A stretch of DNA of 25,121 nucleotides from an uncultured Muribaculaceae bacterium. GTDB taxonomy: Bacteria > Bacteroidota > Bacteroidia > Bacteroidales > Muribaculaceae. The notes below the pieces were generated by a model. The model was not told the DNA's origin. It did not search any database and saw only the letters and a program-made list of their open reading frames with translations. Of the stretch, positions 16,705-24,941 are shown piece by piece. Position 1 is the stretch's first letter. Each line of letters starts with the position of its first letter. The stretch covers positions 1 through 25,121 of the forward strand of contig CAJTKG010000036.1 of the NCBI GenBank assembly GCA_910576935.1. Reading direction: 5' to 3'. Both the position numbers and the translations under genes were made by a program.

Positions 16705-17913
16705 TCATTCCTGACCGTTCGAGAAGATTACGATGCGGTTCCAGTTGTTGACGTCGTAGGGCTGTACGTTGCTGCCTTCAGCCTGGATAGAAAGACGTTC
16801 GGGTGCGATGCCGTATTTGTCGACAAGGGCGTTCTTGACAGCCTCGGCGCGGCGTTTTGACAGACCCATGTTGTAGTCGCTTGTGCCGGTGTCTTTGTCG
16901 GCATAGCCGGCGATGACGATTGTCTGGTCGGGATTGTCTTTAAGATACTGTGCCACATTGTATACATTGACCATCTCCTCGTCGCGGATGCGGGCTGAGT
17001 TGAGCGAGAAGCGTACGGTTGCCATCAGCGGGCCTACTTCGGTCACTTCCACGGTTTCCTGAACTTCGGGACACGGGAGCTGAGCCTCGGCTGCTGCGAG
17101 AGCTGCTGCACTTGTGGCCAGAGCTGCGCGAAGATCGTTGACCTGACCGTTGAGATTGTTGATATAACCTACATAATCACAGGGATTGTAGCTCTTGAAG
17201 TCGCAGCCGCCGATATTGAACGAGAAACCGCCGATTGCTGTGAGGTTGATGTCGATAGGACGGCCGTAGGCAGTGTTGTTCCAGTTGTCGCCGTATAACT
17301 GTGCGCGGCCCTCGGCAAAGAAGTCGACATATTTGCAAAGGCGGAAGCGCAGTTGAAGACCGGCCGATACGGGAAGTGTCCATGAATTCGATTTGGGCTT
17401 GCCGTCGTGGCCGATGATGTCGGTCGTGTGGCTGAAGTCCCACATGAATGTGCCGCCGAGACCTACGAAAGGCACGATAGAGAAGACTCTGCGCGAATTG
17501 ACGCCGTGGAACGAATTGAACATATCCCACATGAAGTCAACGTTGGCGTTGGCATATTTGGCTTTGCGGAATTCTCCCTGATTCCAGTGGATCGGGCCTC
17601 CGAGGAATGAAATGCGCCATCCCAGATAGGGTGAAATCCACTTGCCGAAGCCGAAGTTGTAGGCCACAGTCATCTGATGGTGGGGGTCTTTGATTTTAGA
17701 GTGTGAATTCTCTACAAACGTTCCGTTGATACCTGCGCCGATCTGAATGAACCAGTTGTCGCGATTTGATGAATAGTAATGGGTCTTGCATGGCACCTCT
17801 GTGACCGTCATGACATCTTCGGTGACGACGACGCTTTCCTGTGCGTTAGCGTTGATTCCCGGTAAAAGCATTGCGCTGCATGCAGCGAAAGCCCAAAGCA
17901 CATTCTTTTTCAT
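16705..17913 (-). CDS. OmpA-family outer-membrane protein
   Basis: The 402-aa protein has a signal peptide (MKKNVLWAFAACSAMLLPGINANAQ, cleavage after Ala-Gln-rich end near residue 24) and then a beta-barrel region (about residues 40-245) with alternating aromatic strands such as NWFIQIGAGINGTFVE and LQLRFRLCKYVDFFAEGRAQ. A short Ala-rich helix (about 253-280) follows, then a C-terminal OmpA peptidoglycan-binding domain (about 298-400). In that domain Asp339 (GYADK) and Arg355 (LSKRRAEAV) stand where OmpA domains hold the diaminopimelate of peptidoglycan. The protein should anchor the outer membrane to the cell wall. Its gene has an individual upstream region and a shared downstream terminator, so it is probably transcribed alone and strongly. 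Confidence 0.93.
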   Translation of the reverse strand: MKKNVLWAFAACSAMLLPGINANAQESVVVTEDVMTVTEVPCKTHYYSSNRDNWFIQIGAGINGTFVENSHSKIKDPHHQMTVAYNFGFGKWISPYLGWRISFLGGPIHWNQGEFRKAKYANANVDFMWDMFNSFHGVNSRRVFSIVPFVGLGGTFMWDFSHTTDIIGHDGKPKSNSWTLPVSAGLQLRFRLCKYVDFFAEGRAQLYGDNWNNTAYGRPIDINLTAIGGFSFNIGGCDFKSYNPCDYVGYINNLNGQVNDLRAALATSAAALAAAEAQLPCPEVQETVEVTEVGPLMATVRFSLNSARIRDEEMVNVYNVAQYLKDNPDQTIVIAGYADKDTGTSDYNMGLSKRRAEAVKNALVDKYGIAPERLSIQAEGSNVQPYDVNNWNRIVIFSNGQE

Positions 17914-18031
17914 TTCTGTAGTTTTTTGTTAGACGTAATTATTTATTGTTTTTATTTTCATAAATCATAAAGCTGAAACTATTCTTTGGCAGACTCTCGT
18001 TTTTAGATTGCTTTATGAATTGATAACACCC

Positions 18032-18066
18032 CAATTTTAGGTTTGTTCATATAAAGGTTGTCAAAA
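18032..18066 (-). promoter_or_regulatory. Possible promoter of the OmpA-family gene
   Basis: On the minus strand, TTTTG (18066-18062) precedes TAAAATTG (18039-18032) by 22 bases. The second box differs from TAnnTTTG at one position and the spacing is slightly long. It would give a leader of about 110 bases before the ATG at 17913. It is the best candidate I found in the 17914-18112 gap but is not strong. Confidence 0.35.
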
Positions 18067-18075
18067 GTTAATATT

Positions 18076-18107
18076 TTTGGCAATTAAAGGCCGATTTATT
18101 AATTTTG
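18076..18107 (+). promoter_or_regulatory. Promoter of the LytM-dxr-rseP-rlmI-dpp3 unit
   Basis: TTTG (18076-18079), a 20-base spacer and TAATTTTG (18100-18107) form a complete match to the Bacteroidota -33/-7 promoter. Transcription should start near 18112, almost on the first ATG pair (18110, 18113) of the downstream gene. That implies either a leaderless message or a start at the ATG at 18149. Confidence 0.65.
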
Positions 18108-18112
18108 TGATG

Positions 18113-18997
18113 ATGAAATCACAAGAAAAAACACAGCGTCAGAAAGATATGCGCCGTCGACGCCCGTCGCGCTTCGGGGCGTTGCGCGGCGACTATTCCA
18201 ACCCCAGGCGTTACCGTCTCGATTTCATAAGCGAAAATACATTCAATCGCGTGTGGACCATACGCTTTACGCGCGTGAGAGTGATTCTTTTCTCGGCTGT
18301 CGTGCTGGCTTCCGTGGCGGCGCTTTTTTTTGTGATCCTTTTCTATACGCCCGTCCGCGGGTTTCTTCCCGGGCAACTGAAAGGCGATCTGCGCTCCGGC
18401 TATGTCTCGATGGCGCTGCGTCTCGACTCTCTGACTCAGCGTGTCAGAGCCAATGACGCCTATGTCGCCAACATCCGGTCGGTGATGCTCGGCGATATCG
18501 ATCCCGACAGAGCACGCCGCGAGCTGTCTGTTCCAGGCAATATCGACGACACCATAATCGCGACGTCAGAGGCCGAGCGCCTTTTTGTGAGACAGTTTGA
18601 AGAAGCCGAGCGTTTCAACCTCTCGGTCCTTTCTCCCATAGCCGCCGAGTCGATGGTCTTCTATAGCCCCGTAGCATCGGGCGTCCAGCCCGAGGTCGAG
18701 TCTGATGCCACCGTCGCAAAAGTTTCGTCAAAGGCTACACTTCCCGTCTCGGCCATCTATCGCGGCTCGGTTGTGAGTGTCGTCAACTCCGGCGACAGAC
18801 ACGGCTCTGTGGTCATCATCCAGCACCCCAATGATTTTTTATCGATATATAACGGTCTTGACGATGTTTTTGCCAAACCGGGCGACAAGGTCGTCGCCGG
18901 TCAGCGCATCGGCCACACAGCGCCTGACGAGGTCATGGCCTTCGAGTTATGGCACGGAGGCATAGCCCTGGCACCGGCCGATTATATCGGTTTTTAG
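18113..18997 (+). CDS. Membrane-anchored LytM-like (M23) protein lacking zinc ligands
   Basis: The protein (294 aa from this ATG) has a basic cytoplasmic N-terminus (DMRRRRPSRFGALRGDY), one membrane span (about 30 residues, RVILFSAVVLASVAALFFVILFY), a helical region and a C-terminal LytM/M23-like beta domain (IYRGSVVSVVNSGDRHGSVV, then FAKPGDKVVAGQRIGHTA). Active M23 peptidases need an HxxxD motif and an HxH motif. Here no upstream HxGxD is seen, the usual YAHL reads YNGL, and the HxH before FE reads VMA (VMAFELWHGG). It is therefore probably not a peptidase but a regulator or scaffold, like the degenerate LytM factors EnvC and NlpD that activate amidases in proteobacteria. The reading frame is open up to a TTG at 18077, inside the predicted promoter. 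ATG 18149, after an A-rich leader, is an equally good start. The gene heads a five-gene unit, 28 bases before dxr. Confidence 0.8.
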   Translation: MKSQEKTQRQKDMRRRRPSRFGALRGDYSNPRRYRLDFISENTFNRVWTIRFTRVRVILFSAVVLASVAALFFVILFYTPVRGFLPGQLKGDLRSGYVSMALRLDSLTQRVRANDAYVANIRSVMLGDIDPDRARRELSVPGNIDDTIIATSEAERLFVRQFEEAERFNLSVLSPIAAESMVFYSPVASGVQPEVESDATVAKVSSKATLPVSAIYRGSVVSVVNSGDRHGSVVIIQHPNDFLSIYNGLDDVFAKPGDKVVAGQRIGHTAPDEVMAFELWHGGIALAPADYIGF

Positions 18998-19025
18998 CTA
19001 ATCCTTAAAACGAAACAGCAGCGAA

Positions 19026-20189
19026 GTGGACAATCGCAAAAAAATAGCCGTCATCGGAGCCACAGGCTCGATAGGCACCCAGACTCTTGATATCATAGCC
19101 GGTCATCCCGACATTTATCGGGCAACCGTCATCTCCGCCGGTTCAAAAGTCGACAGACTAATTGAGCTTGCGCGTCGACATCGCCCGCAACTCGCCGTTA
19201 TCGCCGACACTGCTCTTTACGCCCGGCTCCGCGAAGCTCTTGCCCCGTTGGGCATTGAGACGGCCGCGGGGCCTGAGGCACTTGCCGCCGCAGTCACCCG
19301 CGACGATGTCGACACTGTCGTCACGGCAACTGTCGGCTATAGCGGACTTGTGCCGACTGTCAGCGCCATACGCGCCGGCAAAGACATAGCTCTGGCAAAC
19401 AAAGAGACTCTCGTCGTGGCCGGCGAATATATCAATCGGCTGCTTGAAGATTCGGCGTCAAAGGTATATCCTGTCGATTCGGAACACTCGGCCATATACC
19501 AGTGTCTCGTCGGTGAAGACCCGGCGAGTGTGCGACGTCTGATCATTACCGCTTCCGGCGGTCCTTTCAGACAGTGGGCCCGCGGCCGAATCGCCACAGC
19601 CAAAGCCTGCGACGCACTTAAACATCCCAACTGGTCGATGGGTGCCAAAATAACGGTCGACTCTGCCACGATGATGAACAAAGCTTTCGAGATCATCGAG
19701 GCCCGATGGCTTTTCGGCGTCGATGCTTCGGCGATAGAAGCCGTCGTACATCCCCAGTCTATCATCCACTCGATGGTCGAGTTCCGTGACGGTGCAATAA
19801 AGGCGCAGCTCGGCTGTCCCGACATGAAACTGCCGATAGCCTATGCCTTGGGCGAGGCCGGCCGTCTTGACGGTGTCGAGGCTCCGCTCACACTTGACCG
19901 TTTGGCGACGCTGACATTCGAGAAGCCCGACTATGAGCGTTTTCCCTGTCTTACTCTCGCGCGTCATGCCCTCGACCGCGGCGGTAATACGGCCTGCATC
20001 ATCAACGCCGCCAACGAAATTGCCGTGGCTGCGTTCCTGCGTGACCGCATCGGCTTCTATGACATCTACGATCTTATCGAGAAATCGCTCGGCCACATAC
20101 CCTTTATCGCCGAGCCGTCGTTTGACGACTATGTGACTACAAACAGCGAGACACGCGCATACGCCGAGTCTCTGATTAATGTGAATTAA
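19026..20189 (+). CDS. dxr: 1-deoxy-D-xylulose 5-phosphate reductoisomerase
   Basis: Dxr carries out the committed step of the MEP isoprenoid pathway: NADPH-dependent conversion of 1-deoxyxylulose 5-phosphate to 2-C-methylerythritol 4-phosphate in the cytosol. The 387-aa length is typical. The NADPH-binding loop GATGSIG is at residues 11-17, and the metal ligands are Asp151 and Glu153 (YPVDSEHSAIYQ) and Glu222 (MNKAFEIIEARWLFG). The flexible-loop and C-terminal segments HPQSIIHSMVEF and CIINAANEIAVAAFL are conserved. The start is a GTG (GTG GAC AAT CGC), chosen because the nucleotide-binding strand begins a few residues later. It lies 28 bases after the LytM-like gene and 20 bases before rseP, a linkage also known elsewhere (dxr and rseP lie close together in E. 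coli). Confidence 0.98.
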   Translation: MDNRKKIAVIGATGSIGTQTLDIIAGHPDIYRATVISAGSKVDRLIELARRHRPQLAVIADTALYARLREALAPLGIETAAGPEALAAAVTRDDVDTVVTATVGYSGLVPTVSAIRAGKDIALANKETLVVAGEYINRLLEDSASKVYPVDSEHSAIYQCLVGEDPASVRRLIITASGGPFRQWARGRIATAKACDALKHPNWSMGAKITVDSATMMNKAFEIIEARWLFGVDASAIEAVVHPQSIIHSMVEFRDGAIKAQLGCPDMKLPIAYALGEAGRLDGVEAPLTLDRLATLTFEKPDYERFPCLTLARHALDRGGNTACIINAANEIAVAAFLRDRIGFYDIYDLIEKSLGHIPFIAEPSFDDYVTTNSETRAYAESLINVN

Positions 20190-20209
20190 ATAGAAAAAGA
20201 CAATAATAA

Positions 20210-21652
20210 ATGGAATCATTCTGGATCAAAGCACTCCAACTCGTCGTGGCCCTGGTGATACTCGTCACCGTCCACGAGTTCGGACACTATATCTTTGCCC
20301 GTATTTTCGGCATCAGGGTCAACCGGTTTTACCTGTTTTTCAATCCCGGTTTCTCGTTGCTTAAATATTATCCGCTCGAAGGTGTCGTCAAAGTCATCGC
20401 CTATGACAAGAACGGCAGCGAGACATCGTGGCTCACTTTCAAGGTCGGCAAACCGCGTGAGCCGCGAGCCGACGGCAAACCTACATGGCGCGATACCGTC
20501 TACGGTCTCGGTTGGCTGCCTCTCGGCGGCTACTGTGACATCGCCGGCATGGTCGACGAGACCAAAAGCAGCAAGGACCTCGAGTCAGAGCCCCAGCCGT
20601 GGGAGTTCAGGTCTAAAGCGGCCTACAAGCGTCTGCTTGTCATGGTTGCCGGTGTCCTGTTCAACTTCATTCTTGCCATCGTCATCTATGCGGGCATAGC
20701 TTTCCATTGGGGCGACCGTGTCGTGCCTTTCAGCGCTATGACCGAAGGCATGGATTTCAGTGCCGAGATGCATGACGCTGGTTTCCGCGACGGCGATATG
20801 CTCTTGTCGCTCAACGGCCGTCGGCTCGACGCCAAAGACTATAGTGTCGCCTGGGACATCATGCAGCCCGGCGCCGTGGTTGAGGTGTTGCGCGATAAGA
20901 AAGATACTGTCGCGCTCACTGTCACCGACGATCTGCTCAAGACAATAGCCACGAAGGGCAGCGACTACCGCCCTATGACAGTGCGCATCCCCGTCGTTGT
21001 CGCCAAGACCGTCAACGGCGAGCCGGCCGAGAAAGCGGGTCTCCTCCCCGGCGACCGCATCGTCAGTGTCGGTTCGACTCTGACGCCGGCTATCTCTGAG
21101 TTTATGCCGGCTCTGCAGGCGGTCAAGGACTCGGTCGTCGCTCTCGGCATCATCCGCGACGGCAAGGCAACCGTGGCCGATGTGGCTGTCAGCGCCGCCG
21201 GCAAGATAGGTATACAGATGCTTTCGCCCGACGAGATATTCGAGGTCGAGACCGTCGAATACTCGCTCCTCGGCTCGATACCGCGCGGCTGGGAGATCGG
21301 CGTCGACCGTCTCACGAGTTATGTCTCCTCACTTAAACTCCTGTTCAGCAAAGAGGGCGCTCAGAGCGTCGGCGGTTTCGGCACTCTCGGCAGCCTTTTC
21401 CCTGATACGTGGAACTGGTATTCTTTCTGGCAGATTACGGCATTCCTGTCGGTCATCCTCGCGTTTATGAACATAATACCCATCCCGGCGCTCGATGGTG
21501 GTTATACGCTTTTCCTTCTCGTCGAGATTGTCACACGCCGCAAACCGAGCGAGAAGTTCCTCGAGTATGCCAACATGGTTGGCATGGCGTTTCTGTTCCT
21601 GCTGCTTATCTATGCCAACGGTAACGATATTTACAGACTATTGATAAAATAA
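20210..21652 (+). CDS. rseP: RIP metalloprotease RseP (site-2 protease)
   Basis: RseP is a zinc intramembrane protease that cuts membrane-bound substrates after a first cut by another protease; in E. coli it releases the envelope-stress sigma factor from anti-sigma RseA and clears signal peptides. The 480-aa protein has the active-site HEFGH at residues 22-26 in the first membrane span and the second zinc-site motif NIIPIPALDGG with Asp429 in the third. Two PDZ domains lie between them (about residues 170-240 and 258-325; the second contains GEPAEKAGLLPGDRIVSVG). A last membrane span (AFLFLLLIYA) closes the protein. It is slightly longer than E. coli RseP (450 aa). Its TAA stop overlaps the next ATG by one base (TAATG), suggesting translational coupling. 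Confidence 0.97.
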   Translation: MESFWIKALQLVVALVILVTVHEFGHYIFARIFGIRVNRFYLFFNPGFSLLKYYPLEGVVKVIAYDKNGSETSWLTFKVGKPREPRADGKPTWRDTVYGLGWLPLGGYCDIAGMVDETKSSKDLESEPQPWEFRSKAAYKRLLVMVAGVLFNFILAIVIYAGIAFHWGDRVVPFSAMTEGMDFSAEMHDAGFRDGDMLLSLNGRRLDAKDYSVAWDIMQPGAVVEVLRDKKDTVALTVTDDLLKTIATKGSDYRPMTVRIPVVVAKTVNGEPAEKAGLLPGDRIVSVGSTLTPAISEFMPALQAVKDSVVALGIIRDGKATVADVAVSAAGKIGIQMLSPDEIFEVETVEYSLLGSIPRGWEIGVDRLTSYVSSLKLLFSKEGAQSVGGFGTLGSLFPDTWNWYSFWQITAFLSVILAFMNIIPIPALDGGYTLFLLVEIVTRRKPSEKFLEYANMVGMAFLFLLLIYANGNDIYRLLIK

Positions 21653-22854
21653 TGACAGAGATAAATCCATATCCCGTAAAAGACTTGCGTCTGCGCCGCG
21701 GCAAAGAAGAGTCGCTCGACCGTTTTCATCCGTGGGTGTTCTCGGGTGCTTTGACAGCAATGCCCGATGACATCGACGAAGGTTCGCTCGTCAGAGTCGT
21801 CGCCTGTGACGGTCGTGTCATGGGCGTGGGCCACTTCCAGATCGGCAGCATCGCCGTCAGGATGCTGTCGTTCGACGACACTCCTGTCGACGCCGCCTTT
21901 TTCAAGCAACGCCTCGCCGAGGCCCTGAGGCTTCGCCTGACCCTCCGACTGACGCGCCCTGACAATACGGCCTACCGCCTTGTCCATGGCGAGGGCGATT
22001 TTCTGCCCGGTCTGGTCGTTGATATTTACGGTCACACGGCTGTAGTCCAGGCTCATTCGCCTGGCATGCACTATTCGCGCGACATTATCGCCCGGGCTCT
22101 CGTCGAGCTTGACGGCGTTGACATCAGAAACGTCTATTATAAATCAGAGACAACATTGCCTTATAAGGCGCGCCTCGACCCGCAGAATCAGTATATCATC
22201 GGCGATTTCGAGACCGATATCGCCATGGAGAACGGTCTGAAATTTCATGTCGACTGGCTGCGCGGTCAGAAGACCGGCTTCTTTGTCGACCAGCGCGACA
22301 ACCGCAGTCTGCTCGAAAAATATTCGGCCGGCCGCCGTGTGCTCAACATGTTCTGCTACACCGGAGGCTTCTCGTTCTATGCCATGCGCGGCGGCGCTGC
22401 CAAAGTCTGCTCGGTCGACAGTTCGGCCAAGGCCGTCACACTGACGCGCGCCAATGTCGAGCTCAACTTCCTCGGCGACGAGCGTCACACTGCCGTGGCC
22501 GAGGATGCCTTCAAATATCTTGAGGCTATGGACAAGGGTGAGTATGACCTCATCGTTCTCGACCCGCCGGCGTTTGCCAAACACCGCAGCGCCCTGCGAA
22601 ATGCTCTGCGCGGCTATCAGCGTCTCAATGCTTTGGGCTTTGAGAAGATAGCCCCGGGCGGCGTACTTTTTACATTCTCGTGCTCGCAGGCCGTGTCTAA
22701 AGAGCAGTTCCGTCTGGCCGTATTCTCTGCCGCCGCTCAGACAGGGCGTCGTGTGAGAATCCTCCATCAACTCACCCAGCCGGCCGACCATCCGGTAAAT
22801 ATATATCATCCCGAGGGCGAGTATCTCAAAGGTCTCATATTATATGTAGAATAA
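21652..22854 (+). CDS. rlmI: Class I SAM-dependent rRNA methyltransferase, RlmI-like
   Basis: The 400-aa protein matches the RlmI/RlmK family, which in E. coli makes 5-methylcytosine at position 1962 of 23S rRNA. An N-terminal PUA-like domain (about residues 1-80, with RFHPWVFSGAL) is followed by a linker domain and a Rossmann methyltransferase domain. The SAM-binding segment is RVLNMFCYTGGFSFYAMRGG (from about residue 228), and the family motif LDPPAFAKHRSALRNALRGY comes later. Cys344 in FTFSCSQAVSKEQF is the likely catalytic cysteine of a C5-cytosine methyltransferase. The family is clear; the exact target base is inferred. The start overlaps the rseP stop by one base, and DPP III follows after 25 bases. 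Confidence 0.88.
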   Translation: MTEINPYPVKDLRLRRGKEESLDRFHPWVFSGALTAMPDDIDEGSLVRVVACDGRVMGVGHFQIGSIAVRMLSFDDTPVDAAFFKQRLAEALRLRLTLRLTRPDNTAYRLVHGEGDFLPGLVVDIYGHTAVVQAHSPGMHYSRDIIARALVELDGVDIRNVYYKSETTLPYKARLDPQNQYIIGDFETDIAMENGLKFHVDWLRGQKTGFFVDQRDNRSLLEKYSAGRRVLNMFCYTGGFSFYAMRGGAAKVCSVDSSAKAVTLTRANVELNFLGDERHTAVAEDAFKYLEAMDKGEYDLIVLDPPAFAKHRSALRNALRGYQRLNALGFEKIAPGGVLFTFSCSQAVSKEQFRLAVFSAAAQTGRRVRILHQLTQPADHPVNIYHPEGEYLKGLILYVE

Positions 22855-22879
22855 CTGATTACAAACAATATTCATCCAA

Positions 22880-24883
22880 ATGAAAAAACTACTGACATTG
22901 ATGACAGCAAGCGCTATTATGCTGACCTCTTGCAACAAAGGCGGCAAAGCCGAGAACGAGGAGTTTGACTACACGGTCGACCGTTTCGCCGACATCGAGG
23001 TCCTGCGCTACAAAGTGCCCGACTTCGACAGTCTTTCGCTCGATCAGAAACGGCTGGTCTACTATCTTACAGAGGCCGCTCTTTGGGGGCGTGACATCCT
23101 CTGGGATCAGAACAATGAGTATAACCTCAAGATACGTCAGATGCTCGAAGGTGTCTACACAAACTACTCCGGCGACCGCAACAGCGCCGACTACAAGGCC
23201 TTCGAGCAGTATCTCAAGCAGGTCGAATTTGCCAACGGCATCCATCACCATTATTCGACCGATAAGTTTACTCCGGGCTTCTCGCGTGACTTCCTCGCCG
23301 CCGAGGTCGACCGACTCGGTGAAGGTGCCTGGACCGCCGACCGTGACACTATCTTCGAGATAATCTTCAATCCCGCCGTCGCCGTCAAACGCGTCAATCA
23401 GGCCGAAGGTCAGGATCTCATCATGACATCGGCCAATAACCTTTATGCCGGAGTGACTCAAGACGAGGTCGAAGCTTTCTATGCCTCGATGAAAGATGAC
23501 ACTGAGACCCCGGTAAGCTACGGCCTCAACCGCCGTGTTGTCAAAGAAGACGGCAAAGTCGTCGAGCAGGTCTATCGCCTCGGCGGTCTCTACAGCGATG
23601 CCATCGCCCACATCATTGACAATCTTGAAAAAGCGATGCCATATGCCGAGAATGATGCACAGCGCAAGACAATAGCCACACTCATCGACTATTACAAGAC
23701 CGGCGATCTAAAGACCTTCGACGACTACTCGATCATCTGGGCCGAAGACACCGCGTCGCAGGTCGACTTCATCAACGGTTTCATCGAAAGCTACGGCGAC
23801 CCCCTCGGCATGACAGGCGCATGGGAGTCTATTGTCAACTTTAAAAACAACGAGGCAAGCCGTCGCACAGAAGTGCTCAGCGCCGATGCCCAGTGGTTTG
23901 AAGACAACTCGCCCGTTGACCCGCGTTTCAAGAAAGATAAGGTCAAAGGCGTCAGTGCCAAGGTTATCACAGCCGCCATCCTTGCCGGCGACTCATATCC
24001 GTCGACACCTATCGGCATCAATCTCCCGAATTCAAACTGGATTCGTGCCGCCCACGGCTCGAAATCTGTGACTCTTGAGAACATCACACAGGCCTACGAC
24101 GAAGCCTCGCACGGCAACGGCTTCAACGAGGAGTTTGTTATCGACGAACCTACACGCAAGCTCCTCGACGATTATCTCTTCATCACCGACAATCTCCACA
24201 CCGACCTCCACGAGTGTCTCGGCCACGGGTCGGGCAAGCTCCTTCCCGGTGTTGACCCTGATGCGCTCAAAGCCCACGGCTCGACTCTCGAGGAAGCCCG
24301 TGCCGACCTCTTCGCCCTCTATTATCTCGCCGACCCCAAACTCGTCGAGATCGGTCTGCTCGACAACCCCGAGGCTTACAAAGCCGAATATTACAAATAT
24401 ATCCTTAACGGCATGATGACTCAGCTTATGCGCATCGAGCCGGGTAAAGATGTCGAGGAAGCCCATATGCGCAACCGCAAACTCATCGCCGAATGGGCCT
24501 ATGAACACGGTCGTGACGCCAACGTCATCGAGATGGTTAAAAAAGACGGCAAGACTTATATCAGGATCAACGACTACGAAGCGCTCCGCGATCTCTTCGG
24601 CCAACTCCTCACCGAGGTTCAGCGCATCAAGAGCGAAGGCGATTATGCCGCCGGCCGTGACCTTGTCGAGAAATATGCCGTCAAAGTCGATCCCGAACTT
24701 CACCGCGAAGTGCTCGACCGTTATGCCAAACTCGACATCGCGCCTTACAAAGGCTTTGTCAATCCCGTCTATACCCCCGTCATCAAAGACGGTGAGATTG
24801 TCGACGTCAAGGTTGATTATACCGAAGGTTACATGCCTCAGATGCTCCGCTATTCAAAAGACTACTCTGGTCTGACGAAATAA
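22880..24883 (+). CDS. Dipeptidyl peptidase III (M49), predicted lipoprotein
   Basis: DPP III is a zinc exopeptidase that removes dipeptides from the N-terminus of short peptides. The 667-aa protein has the M49 zinc motif HECLGH at residues 444-449 and the second motif EEARAD at 471-476, where Glu472 should be the third zinc ligand. It begins with a lipoprotein signal (MKKLLTLMTASAIMLTSC), giving lipidated Cys18. The mature protein would therefore be tethered in the periplasm or on the outer membrane, unlike the soluble eukaryotic enzymes. Length and motifs agree with the Bacteroides DPP III group. It is the last gene of the unit, followed by a strong hairpin. Whether it faces the surface is unknown: Lys20 follows the Cys but the acidic residues of a lipoprotein export signal come only later (AENEE). 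Confidence 0.95.
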   Translation: MKKLLTLMTASAIMLTSCNKGGKAENEEFDYTVDRFADIEVLRYKVPDFDSLSLDQKRLVYYLTEAALWGRDILWDQNNEYNLKIRQMLEGVYTNYSGDRNSADYKAFEQYLKQVEFANGIHHHYSTDKFTPGFSRDFLAAEVDRLGEGAWTADRDTIFEIIFNPAVAVKRVNQAEGQDLIMTSANNLYAGVTQDEVEAFYASMKDDTETPVSYGLNRRVVKEDGKVVEQVYRLGGLYSDAIAHIIDNLEKAMPYAENDAQRKTIATLIDYYKTGDLKTFDDYSIIWAEDTASQVDFINGFIESYGDPLGMTGAWESIVNFKNNEASRRTEVLSADAQWFEDNSPVDPRFKKDKVKGVSAKVITAAILAGDSYPSTPIGINLPNSNWIRAAHGSKSVTLENITQAYDEASHGNGFNEEFVIDEPTRKLLDDYLFITDNLHTDLHECLGHGSGKLLPGVDPDALKAHGSTLEEARADLFALYYLADPKLVEIGLLDNPEAYKAEYYKYILNGMMTQLMRIEPGKDVEEAHMRNRKLIAEWAYEHGRDANVIEMVKKDGKTYIRINDYEALRDLFGQLLTEVQRIKSEGDYAAGRDLVEKYAVKVDPELHREVLDRYAKLDIAPYKGFVNPVYTPVIKDGEIVDVKVDYTEGYMPQMLRYSKDYSGLTK

Positions 24884-24903
24884 ACATCCGACAGATATCT
24901 GAT

Positions 24904-24941
24904 AAAGCGCTGTGTCAAATTTGGGTTTGACACAGCGCTTT
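24904..24941 (+). terminator. Terminator after DPP III gene
   Basis: A perfect 16-bp stem (arms AAAGCGCTGTGTCAAA at 24904-24919 and its complement at 24926-24941) with a 6-base loop lies 20 bases past the stop at 24883. The stem ends in TTT and is followed by GGTTTG rather than a long T-run. The position makes it the end of the five-gene unit. Confidence 0.8.

Noticed and set aside
18077..18079. TTG as start codon of the LytM-like protein
   Set aside because: It overlaps the -33 box of a well-matched promoter and would lie upstream of the transcript start; ATG codons follow at 18110, 18113 and 18149.
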